Below, one piece after another: positions 1-9,685 of a stretch of 64,000 bases of DNA (position 1 is its first letter; each line of letters begins with the position of its first letter). The position numbers and the translations under genes are program-made. Below the pieces are notes generated by a model. That model was not told where the DNA came from and made no database searches. It saw only the letters and a list, made by a program, of their open reading frames with translations. The stretch lies in assembly GCA_003184365.1 (NCBI GenBank), contig NKYR01000169.1, positions 144 to 64,143 on the forward strand, in the 5' to 3' direction. The DNA is from Evernia prunastri. Its lineage: Eukaryota; Ascomycota; Lecanoromycetes; Lecanorales; Parmeliaceae.

Positions 1-5
1 GCAAT

Positions 6-93
6 TGTTACGGATATGGGCTGCATTAGGGTGATTCCGCTGTCTTGGCGGGGTCACACGCTCTTTTGGCGCATTTGATAGGGGGATGCACCC
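6..93 (+). mobile_element. partial TRIM-like LTR, cut by window edge and an N
   Basis: About 88 bases match the 100-bp terminal repeat seen at 1019, 1336, 2269 and 2586. The copy begins TGTTACGG and stops at the ambiguous base at 94. The five bases before it (gcaat) are the same as those before the 3' LTR of the complete copies, so this is probably the 3' LTR of another element that lies left of the window. It shares the gcgcatttgata variant with the 2586 copy. Confidence 0.75.
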
Positions 94-1018
94 NGAGCAT
101 TTGGAAGCAATACCATGTACATAGATTTTTGGTAGGGGATGCCAAGACATTTTGTGCCCACGGCGCCAATCCGTGGGATAGTCTACAATTAGATGCGTTG
201 AAATCTCCGTACTTGATTCTATGTTTTGTATAACTTGTATATAAAGTATAGTATTAACACACGTTGTATAAGATGTTTAAATTTGAAATATTTTGTTTCT
301 TTTTTTGATTTTCGCGCGAAAACTTCATAAAAATATGAATTCTCTCTTCTATAACGTGTAATAAAGCTATACTTTATATACAATTAATATAGAATAAAAT
401 AATCAAATACGAAGATTTCAACCTATCTAATTATAGACTATAAACAGATATAATTGTTATTATATACGTACTTTGTTGGTTTCACATAGGTGTGATTGTC
501 CAGTTACTTATCACTACTTGCATATGCATAGTCTTGATAATTGTAAATGTAGATGCATTGCTAAGAGGTGCAGGCGAAGAGGCAAGATATACCTCTTCGC
601 TTAGCTAGTGTGTGTGCCTAGTGTTGCGCTAGGCGCGCAGTCAACTATCACCAGCCTCTACTGTGCTATGAACATAGATGCTATTAATGCATACTAACAT
701 ACTTCAAGTTTAAATTTATTAAATTCTTATTTACTTTCTTCAGCTCTAGTTATTTCGAAGATTTCTCAAATTTCTCAAATTTTAACTTTGTTATATACAA
801 TCAATAATAACGCTGTATGATATATATTAAGCTGTTATCTAAGAGTATCAAATATGCTCTTTCACTTGCAGCTTAGTAGAAATTTAGAATCGTTGTGATT
901 GTCTTTGTATAAGAGAATCTTTGATATCTCGCGACTTTTTCCACCTCGACCAAAAAAAAAACGATGGGGCCTGTCAACTTGGAGCACCCGCCAAGGGTTC
1001 TGCAAAAAGGAGTAGCAT
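94..1018. other. AT-rich intergenic repeat land, no gene recognised
   Basis: AT-rich, stop-rich sequence with an N at 94. No protein family could be recognised on either strand. It probably consists of old, decayed repeat sequence. Confidence 0.6.
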
Positions 1019-1435
1019 TGTTACGGATATGGGCTGCATTAGGGTGATTCCGCTGTCTTGGCGGGGTCACACGCTCTTTTGGCGCATTGGATAGGGGGAT
1101 GCACCCTATTCCATGACAAATGGTAGCAACACCGGTTCGATTCCGGGTGTGACCGGTTAGCCGTGGATAGGTCACTTGGCACTCGGGTTTGGTGAGGACT
1201 CATAATCCTCGTGCCTTCCCCAGCTCGCACCAGGCCTACAAGTGGCTTACGGGGTCACACCCGGGGGGTCCCCATATACGAGTGCCTTAGGTCACGCATG
1301 AGGGCATGCGCATTCTTTCAAAAAAAGTGTGCAATTGTTACGGATATGGGCTGCATTAGGGTGATTCCGCTGTCTTGGCGGGGTCACACGCTCTTTTGGC
1401 GCATTGGATAGGGGGATGCACCCTATTCCATGACA
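1019..1435 (+). mobile_element. TRIM-like miniature LTR retrotransposon, copy A
   Basis: Two 100-bp direct repeats (1019-1118 and 1336-1435) start TGTTACGG and end CCATGACA, the TG...CA ends expected of an LTR. Two bases after the 5' repeat comes TGGTAGCAACACCGG, placed where a tRNA primer-binding site should be. The internal 217 bases carry no credible coding sequence and end in an A-rich run (about 1319-1328) before the 3' repeat. Flanks agcat and ancgt could be a 5-bp target duplication with one change and one N. It is nearly identical to the copy at 2269-2685. Size and layout fit terminal-repeat retrotransposons in miniature, which are moved in trans by another element. Confidence 0.8.
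1119..1165 (+). promoter_or_regulatory. primer-binding-site / tRNA-like segment of TRIM copy A
   Basis: Starts TGGTAGC two bases after the LTR, matching the complement of a tRNA 3' end (GCTACCA). It then reads GGTTCGATTCC, a perfect pol III B-box (GGTTCGANNCC). A sequence fitting the A-box pattern, TGGCGCATTGG, lies 43 bases upstream inside the LTR (1079-1089). The segment can therefore be read as a long tRNA-complementary primer site or as a tRNA-derived promoter. An identical segment follows the LTR at 2369. Confidence 0.5.
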
Positions 1436-2268
1436 ANCGTTTAGATTTTGGAATGGGTGTGCGTAAGGTAGAGACTTTTGGAAAGCACAAGATCGAAGAG
1501 TACATTGCAAGCTATCAATGGTTGACAGCTGAGTAAGGTAAAGTGTGATATTTCGGCTACGTTGCCTTGCTTAGCAATGGCTTGGCAGCGGTCTCGTTCC
1601 GCCGTCGCTAGAAACGATATGCACGGCCTGGTCAAAAGTCACCATCCACCGAGGTTTTTCCGATCTCCGCTATCCTCTCATCAAAACATCATCATATATA
1701 CTTCTAAATAGTCAACAATGGAGCATTATACACCCCCTCATATATCTACACGTAGTCCTTATCGTCACGAGGCTACTACACGCAGAAAAGTTAAATTCTA
1801 TAATGTCATTGATACTCGCGAGCGTGACAAAACGGTCAAAGATGTGTCTAGTGTAAGGGCCATGAGGTCTCTAGGCATGAGGCGGCCTGTCAGAAGTCCA
1901 GGAATCCAACATACATCTAGGCCAGATCCGGGAGACTATCCCTCTGGTGCAGCTGTGCTGCTATAGCAGTCGCATAGTAAGTTTGCTTGGCATGGGGGTG
2001 CACTCTCCCCTGCTAAATATGCTGCCTCTGAGGATTCCCACTTGGGTTCCTCAGGATTCAGTCTATCTAGTAACCAATGTACGAGTTGCTCAGTCACGCA
2101 TTCCTAGACCCCGTTACATCTAGAGAGAAAAACGTTCCATATGATACAGGCAAGAATTGACTATATATCAGAAAGCTTAAAGGCTCCCCCGGGTACTAGA
2201 AGACATGGCAAATGGCGTTCTGAACGTCCTTCTAAAGTCAATCAATCTACGTACGATACTCTACGAGA
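1436..2268. other. spacer between TRIM copies, no gene recognised
   Basis: Holds an N at 1437 and two short open frames (1718-1966 and 2141-2268 on the plus strand) that I could not assign. The second runs directly into the TRIM insertion at 2269. Removing the element and one target duplication extends it by only a few codons, so it is not a clearly disrupted gene. Confidence 0.5.
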
Positions 2269-2685
2269 TGTTACGGATATGGGCTGCATTAGGGTGATTC
2301 CGCTGTCTTGGCGGGGTCACACGCTCTTTTGGCGCATTGGATAGGGGGATGCACCCTATTCCATGACAAATGGTAGCAACACCGGTTCGATTCCGGGTGT
2401 GACCGGTTAGCCGTGGATAGGTCACTTGGCACTCGGGTTTGGTGAGGACTCATAATCCTCGTGCCTTCCCCAGCTCGCACCAGGCCTACAAGTGGCTTAC
2501 GGGGTCACACCCGGGGGGTCCCCATATACGAGTGCCTTAGGTCACGCATGAGGGCATGCGCATTCTTTCAAAAAAAGTGTGCAATTGTTACGGATATGGG
2601 CTGCATTAGGGTGATTCCGCTGTCTTGGCGGGGTCACACGCTCTTTTGGCGCATTTGATAGGGGGATGCACCCTATTCCATGACA
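2269..2685 (+). mobile_element. TRIM-like miniature LTR retrotransposon, copy B
   Basis: Same structure and the same 417-bp length as the copy at 1019. The LTRs are 2269-2368 and 2586-2685, with the primer-site segment starting at 2371. The element is bounded by a perfect 5-bp target site duplication, CGAGA at 2264-2268 and CGAGA at 2686-2690, which shows integrase-type insertion of the whole unit. The only difference I saw from copy A is gcgcatttgata for gcgcattggata in the 3' LTR. Confidence 0.88.
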
Positions 2686-3024
2686 CGAGATCTCGAAAAT
2701 TCTGTACGAAGTTAGAAGATAAAACATCAGCTAGAGTATCATAAGATTTTAGTACACAATCGAATCATTCGACGAAATAGTCAGAAATACATCAAATGTG
2801 CTCAGATGTATACACAACGATTAGTTAAAAGAGTTTCGGAGTCAAATGCGGAGAAACGACTAGAATATAAACACAGACATGATCTAAAGGATTATATAGT
2901 AGATAACTTCTAGTGTTTTGTTGTATAGACGAACGAAAAGCACTGGGATGTTGAATTTGCATCACAAAGCCGTATATTTCAAGACTTGGATACGGCTGAG
3001 AATCCCGAGAATACATAGTCAATA
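2686..3024. other. short decayed sequence between insertions
   Basis: AT-rich. A frame of about 64 codons (roughly 2718-2912, plus) looks protein-like but matches nothing I recognise and has no start codon. Confidence 0.4.
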
Positions 3025-3124
3025 TTTTACGGATATGGGCTGTATTAGGGTGGTTCCGCTGTCTTAGCGGGGTCACACGCTCTTTTGGCGCATTGGATAG
3101 GGGGGTGCACCCTATTCCATGACA
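3025..3124 (+). mobile_element. solo TRIM LTR
   Basis: A single 100-bp LTR, starting TTTTACGG (second base changed from TG) and ending TGACA. It is flanked by a perfect 5-bp duplication, CAATA at 3020-3024 and 3125-3129. It differs from the other copies at a few bases (tgtattag, gtggttcc, ttagcgg, gggggtgc). The structure fits recombination between the two LTRs of a former full element. Confidence 0.85.
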
Positions 3125-3407
3125 CAATATCTCTCAAATAAGATATCACGATTCATATTTCGACAGATATCTTCTGGTATCACAAGTACAAACTACGATT
3201 CTATTATAACGAGCTTGATCGTTCTCGAATCACAGTGGAAAAGCTCTCAAAATCACGTTATCGTTCAAAGACTGACAATGAGAAAGAATATCAAGAACGG
3301 ATTCGTCAGTGAGAGGTCAATCTATCTCATGGTTCTAATATTCAATCTTTTGATAATATTATAACAATGGACTATTATATTGAAATATGCGGTAGAATAG
3401 AGGCCCG

Positions 3408-3630
3408 TGTTACGGACGTACCCTAGGTGTCAGGCACATAGGGAGTGTTTATGGCTATGTGTCTAGCACATAGAGTGTTTATTGGTTATTGACACATTCC
3501 CATTGACACATAGGCTAGCGGGGATTCTTCCTAGTATTTAAGCGCTCTTNTTCTGTACATATTTCCTCCTTATCTAGTTGTCTTATTCAATTTACCCCCA
3601 TTAGACTTGACTCTGGGCACGGTTCTGACA
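3408..3630 (+). mobile_element. solo LTR (223 bp) of a second LTR element
   Basis: Begins TGTTACGGA and ends TTCTGACA, with perfect 5-bp duplications GCCCG at 3403-3407 and 3631-3635. It contains a TATA-like gtatttaag about 125 bases in and one N at 3550. Apart from the termini it does not resemble the 100-bp TRIM LTR. Its length suits an autonomous Copia- or Gypsy-type LTR. No internal region is present. Confidence 0.8.
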
Positions 3631-3635
3631 GCCCG

Positions 3636-4434
3636 GACGCTGATTGGTTGGCCAACCGAGGCTTGGCAGAGGCCACCTACCTAATGCCTCCATGTTGGCC
3701 CACATACTTACTTCTGTACGTTACCTAGTATCAATGCTATTGACAGTCACATCGTTCCTGTTTCAATATATTATATCAAGCATCAGCTTTCGGACTATTG
3801 TTACTTAGTCAATGAACTTCAGCAAGAAGAATTAGAAGGCTGATACTGAGAACATGATCACACAGCTAAAACACGATTATTGAATTGAGACTCTGAAATA
3901 TTCTGCATAATCATCTAATCTCAATTCAATTGAGAGTATTTGAAATCTTCTAAGTGAACGAGTTTATCATCGACAGTGAAAGGATTAATATGAACTTCGT
4001 ACTGTGATTCAGGAGGAGTGAAATCGCATTTCTCTCGAGGAAATCAGAGCTAGAATTGCGGAGATGTCGTGACGTTGTAAGATGCTACGAGAGGGTAATC
4101 ATATCAAGCATATCAAGTCTCAATTGTGATAGATATATATGTATTCAAAGAGGTAGAAATACATATATTTGAAAGCCAGCAGTAGCCGGAAAAACCTCGG
4201 TGGATGGTGACTTTTGACCAGGCCGTGATGCGAGTCGCGACAGAGAGTAGTATATAGTCTGGGCCATTTCCTGTGTGGAATGGCCAGCAAATCCTACGCA
4301 ATGACATAGGTACGGCTTCGCGAGCGCCAATCGTGCTTGTTCGATTCAACGATTTTGCAGCTAGTTGTCTTGGCCAAGGTCTCGAAGCAGCAAGAGAAGC
4401 ATCTGATAAACCACCGGAGCCCGGTCTTCCGAAG
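3636..4434. other. intergenic, upstream of the GH76 gene
   Basis: AT-rich with no recognised gene. A TATA-like tagtatatag lies at about 4248-4257, some 180 bases before the GH76 start. Confidence 0.4.
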
Positions 4435-5649
4435 ATGCAACAAACCTGGTCCTTACTGCTCTTTTCGTATGCACCCTTTTTGCTCGAAACTGTTGCCAGC
4501 GTTGATTGGCAGATGCTTACTAGCTATGAGCCCAACGTCTCTCACGCCCAATCCGTTATCATTGCTTTGCAGCAATGGTACAACGAGAGCACTGGCCTCT
4601 GGGAAACGACAGGCTGGTGGAACAGTGCCAATGCTTTGACGATGTTGGCAGATTTTGTTGCAGTTGACTCATCACTTGATGTCATTGCCGAGCACGTATT
4701 TCAGAACACTTTCTCGCAGGCCCAGAATGCAAGCCTCCAAACCGTGAAAATCATGACGCCCTATTCTGTAAACACATACACAGGTCCACAGATTCCACCG
4801 GGGATTTCCCTTCCTACGAATGGCTTTGCCGGGTTCCTCAATGACTTTTACGACGATGAAGCTTGGTGGGCGCTTGCTTGGCTTAAAGTATACGATCTTA
4901 CGATGCAGCAAAAGTACCTTCATGCTGCCATTGACATCTTTGAGGACATGACAAAAGGCTGGAATGGCCCCTGTGGAGGTCTATGGTGGAATAAGCAGCA
5001 CTCGTACAAAGGCGCGATCGAGAATACGCTTTTCCTTTCAGTCGCCGCTCAGCTTGCCAACAGAGCATCGGATAAGGACTACTATCTTCGTTGGGCATTG
5101 AAAGAGTGGAACTGGTTTCAACACACCGGAATGATCAATGCAAACTACAACATTAATAACGGGATCAACCTCCAAACATGCCGAAGCGACAACGGGACTG
5201 TATGGTCTTACAATCAAGGAGTGGTCCTCGGTGGTCTGTTGGAGCTGTACAGGGTAGTACCTGACGATGCGTATCTAACCATGGCCGAGCAAATCGCCCT
5301 TGCGGGCATCAAGTTCCTGAGTGATTCTAATGGAGTCCTCCACGATCCATGCGAGCCTGATTGTGGGGCTGATGGTCCTCAGTTCAAAGGAGTTTTCATG
5401 CGGAATCTTCAGAAACTGCAATTGGCGGTGCCCAATGACCGATTCAAGACATTCATCAACGAAAACGCCAACAGCATTTGGCTTAATGATCGTACATCTA
5501 GCAATGAATTGGGGCTGATCTGGTCTGGTCCATTCATGGGTGCAAGTGCGTCAACGCAGAGTTCTGCTGCAGATGCTCTGGTAGCTGCATTGGCCATTGA
5601 AAGTCAAGACTTAAAGCTTAATGAACCTCGCATTCTCCACGAGCCTTAG
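4435..5649 (+). CDS. GH76 alpha-1,6-mannanase, secreted
   Basis: A glycoside hydrolase family 76 protein that cuts alpha-1,6-mannan backbones. In fungi, members act on cell-wall mannan or GPI glycans. The frame is open from 4273, but the ATG at 4435 starts a hydrophobic signal peptide (MQQTWSLLLFSYAPFLLETV), so this start is preferred and gives 404 aa. The paired acidic residues in YDDEAWWALAWLKVYD (about residues 143-158) match the family's catalytic Asp-Asp. CGGLWWNKQHSYKGAIEN and the later SYNQGVVLGGL are also family hallmarks. No intron is needed. The C-terminus (RILHEP) has no hydrophobic GPI signal, unlike the DCW1/DFG5 cell-wall members, so a soluble secreted enzyme is inferred. The gene sits next to the left repeat block. 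Confidence 0.9.
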   Translation: MQQTWSLLLFSYAPFLLETVASVDWQMLTSYEPNVSHAQSVIIALQQWYNESTGLWETTGWWNSANALTMLADFVAVDSSLDVIAEHVFQNTFSQAQNASLQTVKIMTPYSVNTYTGPQIPPGISLPTNGFAGFLNDFYDDEAWWALAWLKVYDLTMQQKYLHAAIDIFEDMTKGWNGPCGGLWWNKQHSYKGAIENTLFLSVAAQLANRASDKDYYLRWALKEWNWFQHTGMINANYNINNGINLQTCRSDNGTVWSYNQGVVLGGLLELYRVVPDDAYLTMAEQIALAGIKFLSDSNGVLHDPCEPDCGADGPQFKGVFMRNLQKLQLAVPNDRFKTFINENANSIWLNDRTSSNELGLIWSGPFMGASASTQSSAADALVAALAIESQDLKLNEPRILHEP

Positions 5650-6368
5650 CAGGCTCTTCGGTAGAGGGTACAGGTGTCATGGCTATCGCGCAATTTTCAG
5701 GGCAAGCTAGATAAGCTTGCCCTCGGTTTCCACTCAAATCGCAACAGCTCGATTGGTGAGCTTAGGGAGTTTGCCTTTGCTTGGGAAAATCAGTCTTCAA
5801 AGGTTCTTTTTCCGAGACACGCAGTGATTCTGTCGAAAAATCCAGTATCTGGAAGATGAGGTAAGCGTTGGGAGTCGCGATGGTTTTTGGAATGTCCTCC
5901 TTTCTCAGCATATTTCCAAAAGCCTCGTGTTATGCATCGAACACGGTATATATAGCAAAGCTGACTCAAAGTAAGTTCCATCAAGATTGTAAACATACCA
6001 ACCATGCATCGGTTGGAGGTCTACTAAGGCTAGATTTCAAACATCTACGTAGCGTGTCCAGGTGACCAGCGATCACTATTGAAGGACTTGTGCGGCTCTT
6101 AGTGCTTCAATTCCCTGCGCGATCCACTCTCGACAACGCCGAATAGTTCCGTTGGGATATTATCTTTCAGGCCGTTCGAATTGTTTTCTTGGGGCAGCGG
6201 GGTTTTACAGCAAAGTTCCTCGCTATCCGGCTTATTCGTAACTAGGAGCGCATCGAATTGAATCTTGCTTACAAAAGAAGTCAACGCGTCTGGTTTCTTG
6301 TCTGCTTTGGTATCGAACGATGTCTCCCTTTGCATATCGCCTAATACTTGATTACTTGGTATATAAGC
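5650..6368. other. intergenic, no gene recognised
   Basis: Only short open frames on both strands, none with recognisable similarity. This includes the 3' flank of the broken kinase on the minus strand. Confidence 0.4.
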
Positions 6369-7228
6369 CTAGTTTCGTCTTTGTCTCTCTCTCTGCGAAA
6401 TCGCATGTTGGTCTCGAGGCACGCCGATGTATGCAACGCGATATACATCAAATGACTCGTTAGCTTTTTGCAGTATCAACGCCGTCGTCGGGAGGATCGC
6501 CCGAACTTGGATCATGTTCATCGTGCCTGTCGTTGCACAAGCTCGCTTTTGTTGGCTCGAATGAGGATTTTTTTTGCGCCGGAAATCGTCGTGTGGAAAT
6601 GTTGGTGAGTGTCCGCAGAGCACTCGAGATAGAGTCTGACAGTAGAAAACGGCCTTATGATTTGTTCGGCCGGTGGTCTCATGGTTGTGCTTTTGCGCCA
6701 TCGCTTCGATGAACGCATCTTCCTTCTCGAACGGACCAATTATGGATGGTGTCTCTTTTCCGGTCCAGAAAATGTCATCAAGCAATGCACGCTTCCCTAT
6801 GCCTCCGAGATAGCTGGGAGAGGGCAGCTGCTTTACTTCATTAAAGCACAGGCTGATCTTCGAAGAGATAGCTCTCCTCTATGATTCGGTGAGAGACGAC
6901 CATTTAGATGCTAGTGTCTCCACCGGATTGTTTCCCATAACGATGGAATTCGTCCTCGATCTTGGCGCGTGGTAGAGAGCGTAGGCCTTGGGGCCAAGAT
7001 GGTGATGTTTGAGCGGATGGAGAGCCAATTCCCTCCCTTAAAGGTCTCAACGCCAACACCGTATTTTACCAAGAACTGCTGACCCACTTTCACGACTCTC
7101 ACGACTCTCACGACTTTCCGTGCCCCGGATACCTTGAGCTCATCCTTTGATGCTTCGATCGCGGCATCAGTTGGCAGGGCGACTAGGACATGAATTACTA
7201 CAAGTGACTGTTCGATAGAGGGGTGCAT
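6369..7228 (-). pseudogene. broken APH-type kinase/phosphotransferase
   Basis: Relic of a fungal aminoglycoside-phosphotransferase-like kinase, read right to left. The piece at 7228-6911 has the N-lobe with FLVKYGVGVETFKGGNW, including the ATP-binding Lys. The segment at about 6900-6787 continues with family-like KWSSLTES, a stop, then KQLPSPSYLGGIGKRALLDD. The frame from 6785 carries LDDIFWTGKETPSIIGPF and then PTFPHDDFRRK, where functional members have HGDxxxxN. The catalytic loop then shifts frame, and KILIRANKSE continues in another frame around 6570. Stops, frameshifts and loss of the HGD glycine show that it is dead. A triple 9-bp tandem repeat (ctctcacga) at about 7093-7119 duplicates a VVRV stretch before the N-lobe Lys. 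Confidence 0.75.
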
Positions 7229-7528
7229 TCTTGGTATCAGTATGACATGATGCGAATGCTCAGTAAGCGCTACTTAGTGTCAGCTTTAGTCAGGGTTTTG
7301 TAAATAAATTTGTAGATTCATCAAGGATTGTTAGAGCAAGGTTGATACTGGTCTTTGATACTGGTACTTAGTCGCATAATTCCCTGACTGGGTAGCACGG
7401 AAGGGATACTCGTATGCTTCGTCAGCGCACGGGCGCTTAGCATCCCGCAGGCTCTGTGCTTTAGATAACTGTCGACAGAGGGTTATTATGACAAGCACAG
7501 AGAAGTGAATGTCATCACACTGACCTTG

Positions 7529-7535
7529 TATATAA
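7529..7535 (+). promoter_or_regulatory. TATA-like box before DUF4267 gene
   Basis: TATATAA, 132 bases upstream of the ATG at 7667. Assigned on sequence and position only. Confidence 0.3.
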
Positions 7536-7666
7536 CCTAAATACATACTCAACTTGGCTTCGAGCTCTACAGCCCATACCAGCATTGCAAAATCCCTTCC
7601 CCGATGCTCGTCGCTCTTCCCCACCTAATCTCAATCTCAACCCTAAACCACAACCTCCATTGCACC

Positions 7667-8083
7667 ATGACAACCTCCGCCCAACTAAGCCTTCCCGAAT
7701 ACCTTCTCCCTCTCTCCAGCCTATTCGGCCTCCTCGGCCTCTCAGGCGGAGTCTACGGCTTAACCAACCCCGACGCCTTCTCCGCAACCCTCGGCATCCC
7801 GTTGGATGGCTCAAACAGCGTTGCCAGTGCCAATTCGCCTTCACTGCCATTCGTCTCCTTCGTCGCGGCTCGCAACCTCGGGTCCGGGATCACGCTGCTG
7901 GCGTTGTGCGCTTCGGGTAACAGAAAGGGTGTGGGGATCTTGTTGATGAGCGGGGTCGTGACGGCGATGGCGGATTCGTGGATTTGTTCGAGCTTTGGGG
8001 GCCAGGGGGGCAAAGCGGTGGGCCATGCGGTTACGGGTTCGATTATGGGGGCGTTGGGTGCGGGGTTGTATTGGACGGAGTAG
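7667..8083 (+). CDS. DUF4267 family membrane protein
   Basis: A 138-aa small integral membrane protein of unknown function, fitting the DUF4267 family. The frame opens at 7604, but the ATG at 7667 lies in good context (caccATGa) and gives the usual family start before a first membrane segment (LLPLSSLFGLLGLSGGVYGL, about residues 13-32). Further hydrophobic segments cover about residues 65-84, 90-105 and 115-132, giving four predicted spans. FVAARNLGSGITLL and VGHAVTGSIMGALG are typical of the family. No intron is needed. The protein is probably in an internal membrane or the plasma membrane, but the sequence does not say which. The nearest neighbours are broken genes on either side. Confidence 0.8.
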   Translation: MTTSAQLSLPEYLLPLSSLFGLLGLSGGVYGLTNPDAFSATLGIPLDGSNSVASANSPSLPFVSFVAARNLGSGITLLALCASGNRKGVGILLMSGVVTAMADSWICSSFGGQGGKAVGHAVTGSIMGALGAGLYWTE

Positions 8084-8412
8084 GACGAAGCTGCGCTATC
8101 TTCCTGTCTTGAGAGAGTAATCCATGAATAGGTTGTGCCGAGCAGGTCAAGAGCAGCTCGGACACTAGACTAGCTATATATATCATGATTCGGAAATGCA
8201 TGATGATTTCGGTCCTCGACGCGCTATTCAACCAAAAAAATCCCGTGGGCGTCAAGACTCAACTCAAATCCAAAGACAGCTAAGCTACCCAGATATGCAG
8301 AGCCACCCAAATCACTGTGAGCATGAGCTCTCCCTTTTCGTCAAAACCTGCAAGCGTCATACACTTCCTGCCCCCGGAATCTCTTACCTTAGCGTGCTCC
8401 TTCCGAGACTGA

Positions 8413-8826
8413 GACCACTCAAAGAGGCTTCTTCTCGATCCCCCTCATCCTTCATACAGATACCATTCCCAGCCCCCTGCCCATTCCACATCCCAAAATA
8501 GTGTCCACGCTCACGCGCACCATTCTCTCCCGCTGGTCCATCCTCGCTCATGCTCTGCTAAGCACGTAACCCGGCGGAACGCCCAGAAAGTTGACCTGGA
8601 AAGCGGCTTTGCACACTTCCACCTGGAATCCAAATCTATCGATACCATTGACCTTTTCCTTCGACCACGGCGAGCCAATGGAGGAAAGCCGAACATTCTT
8701 GCATGGCGATAGCCTGATACCGGCGCAAGCGTTATCAAACTGATGCTCACTGTAGTAGATCGGGAGAACTTCGTCGCGGGGCTAGAAGGCCGGCTTGGTG
8801 TATGTCGTGCGCTGCAATCAGAGTAA
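8413..8826 (+). pseudogene. possible coding relic with one in-frame TAG
   Basis: A plus-strand frame stays open from 8413 to 8826 except for TAG at 8710-8712. On both sides of the stop the translation looks like a real protein: KVDLESGFAHFHLESKSID before it, and DTGASVIKLMLTVVDRENF after it, ending at a TAA at 8824. I cannot name the family. It could instead be two exons, but no intron borders fit around the stop. An antisense frame (8511-8858, minus) also exists and looks less protein-like. Confidence 0.35.
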
Positions 8827-9685
8827 GCATTCGAGTCTTTGATAATGAGCAAGAACAATCATGCCGTTCTGAGAGAAATGTGTTGAATAGAAAGCCGGTC
8901 ACACAGTGGAAAAGTGTAGATAGCTGTGCCGACTAGCCGTCGAGTCGTCATAGGGCATACAGTGTGCCATTCTTTTAGCATGTCCTGATGACTTTTCCTA
9001 AGCCGGGCAAATGATTGAGTCGGGTCTTGATAAACGGCATATTTCACATCCACATTAGCTGCTAAAACTACAAGAATCACAATCTACGCCGCCAACCTGC
9101 AGTCAGTCCACAAGGTCTTCCGGTTCCTGCCGGAATTACAATCTTTCACGGCCTACCCTCCCATTTACCAATTTGTCAACTAATAGCACCATTGCGGATT
9201 CCATTACCATGTCCCCACACAAAGGAAAAGAATGGACTTGTATAGAAGTGTTGAATTTAAGGGACGAAATATTACTGCCAAAGAGATAAGGTCTTGTTCT
9301 TTTGCCACAACACCATGCGATTTTTGATACACGCTAAAGATGCGGCGCAAGCCTGACCATATTCGTCGCACCTTGCGACTGAGTATCCACAAGAGTCTGC
9401 GTCCAAATCTCCGTGCTTTGAAGAGGGGGTCATCTTTATGACATTTTTTCAGGCCTACCTGCCACACAAGACAAAACTGCTGCATGCATATTATACTCAT
9501 TTTATGGGATGCTGGGAGACGCGTAAACTCAACGTACCATTGCGGCGGGCGATGGTTTATAAGGATGTATTGACCTTCCATGTTCCTCGTGATAAATCAA
9601 ACAAACCCCGACTTGAAATATACCAGTCAGCTTTGAAGTTAATGCGATTGACAGCCATATTGGTCGCTCCCACCGCTAAGACAGA
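8827..9685. other. intergenic, no gene recognised
   Basis: Short frames only. Nothing assignable on either strand. Confidence 0.4.

Noticed and set aside
1121..1160. A true tRNA gene
   Set aside because: Only a B-box/T-arm part is present. No complete cloverleaf can be folded, and the place right after an LTR explains it better as a primer site.
1039..2480. Repeated 63- to 66-codon frames on both strands at 1039-1230, 1211-1411, 2289-2480 and 2461-2658
   Set aside because: They lie inside the TRIM elements, run across LTR borders and look unlike proteins. The repeats explain their conservation.
4273..4434. N-terminal extension of the GH76 protein from the ATG at 4273
   Set aside because: The 54 extra residues would bury the signal peptide that starts at 4435 and resemble nothing in the family.
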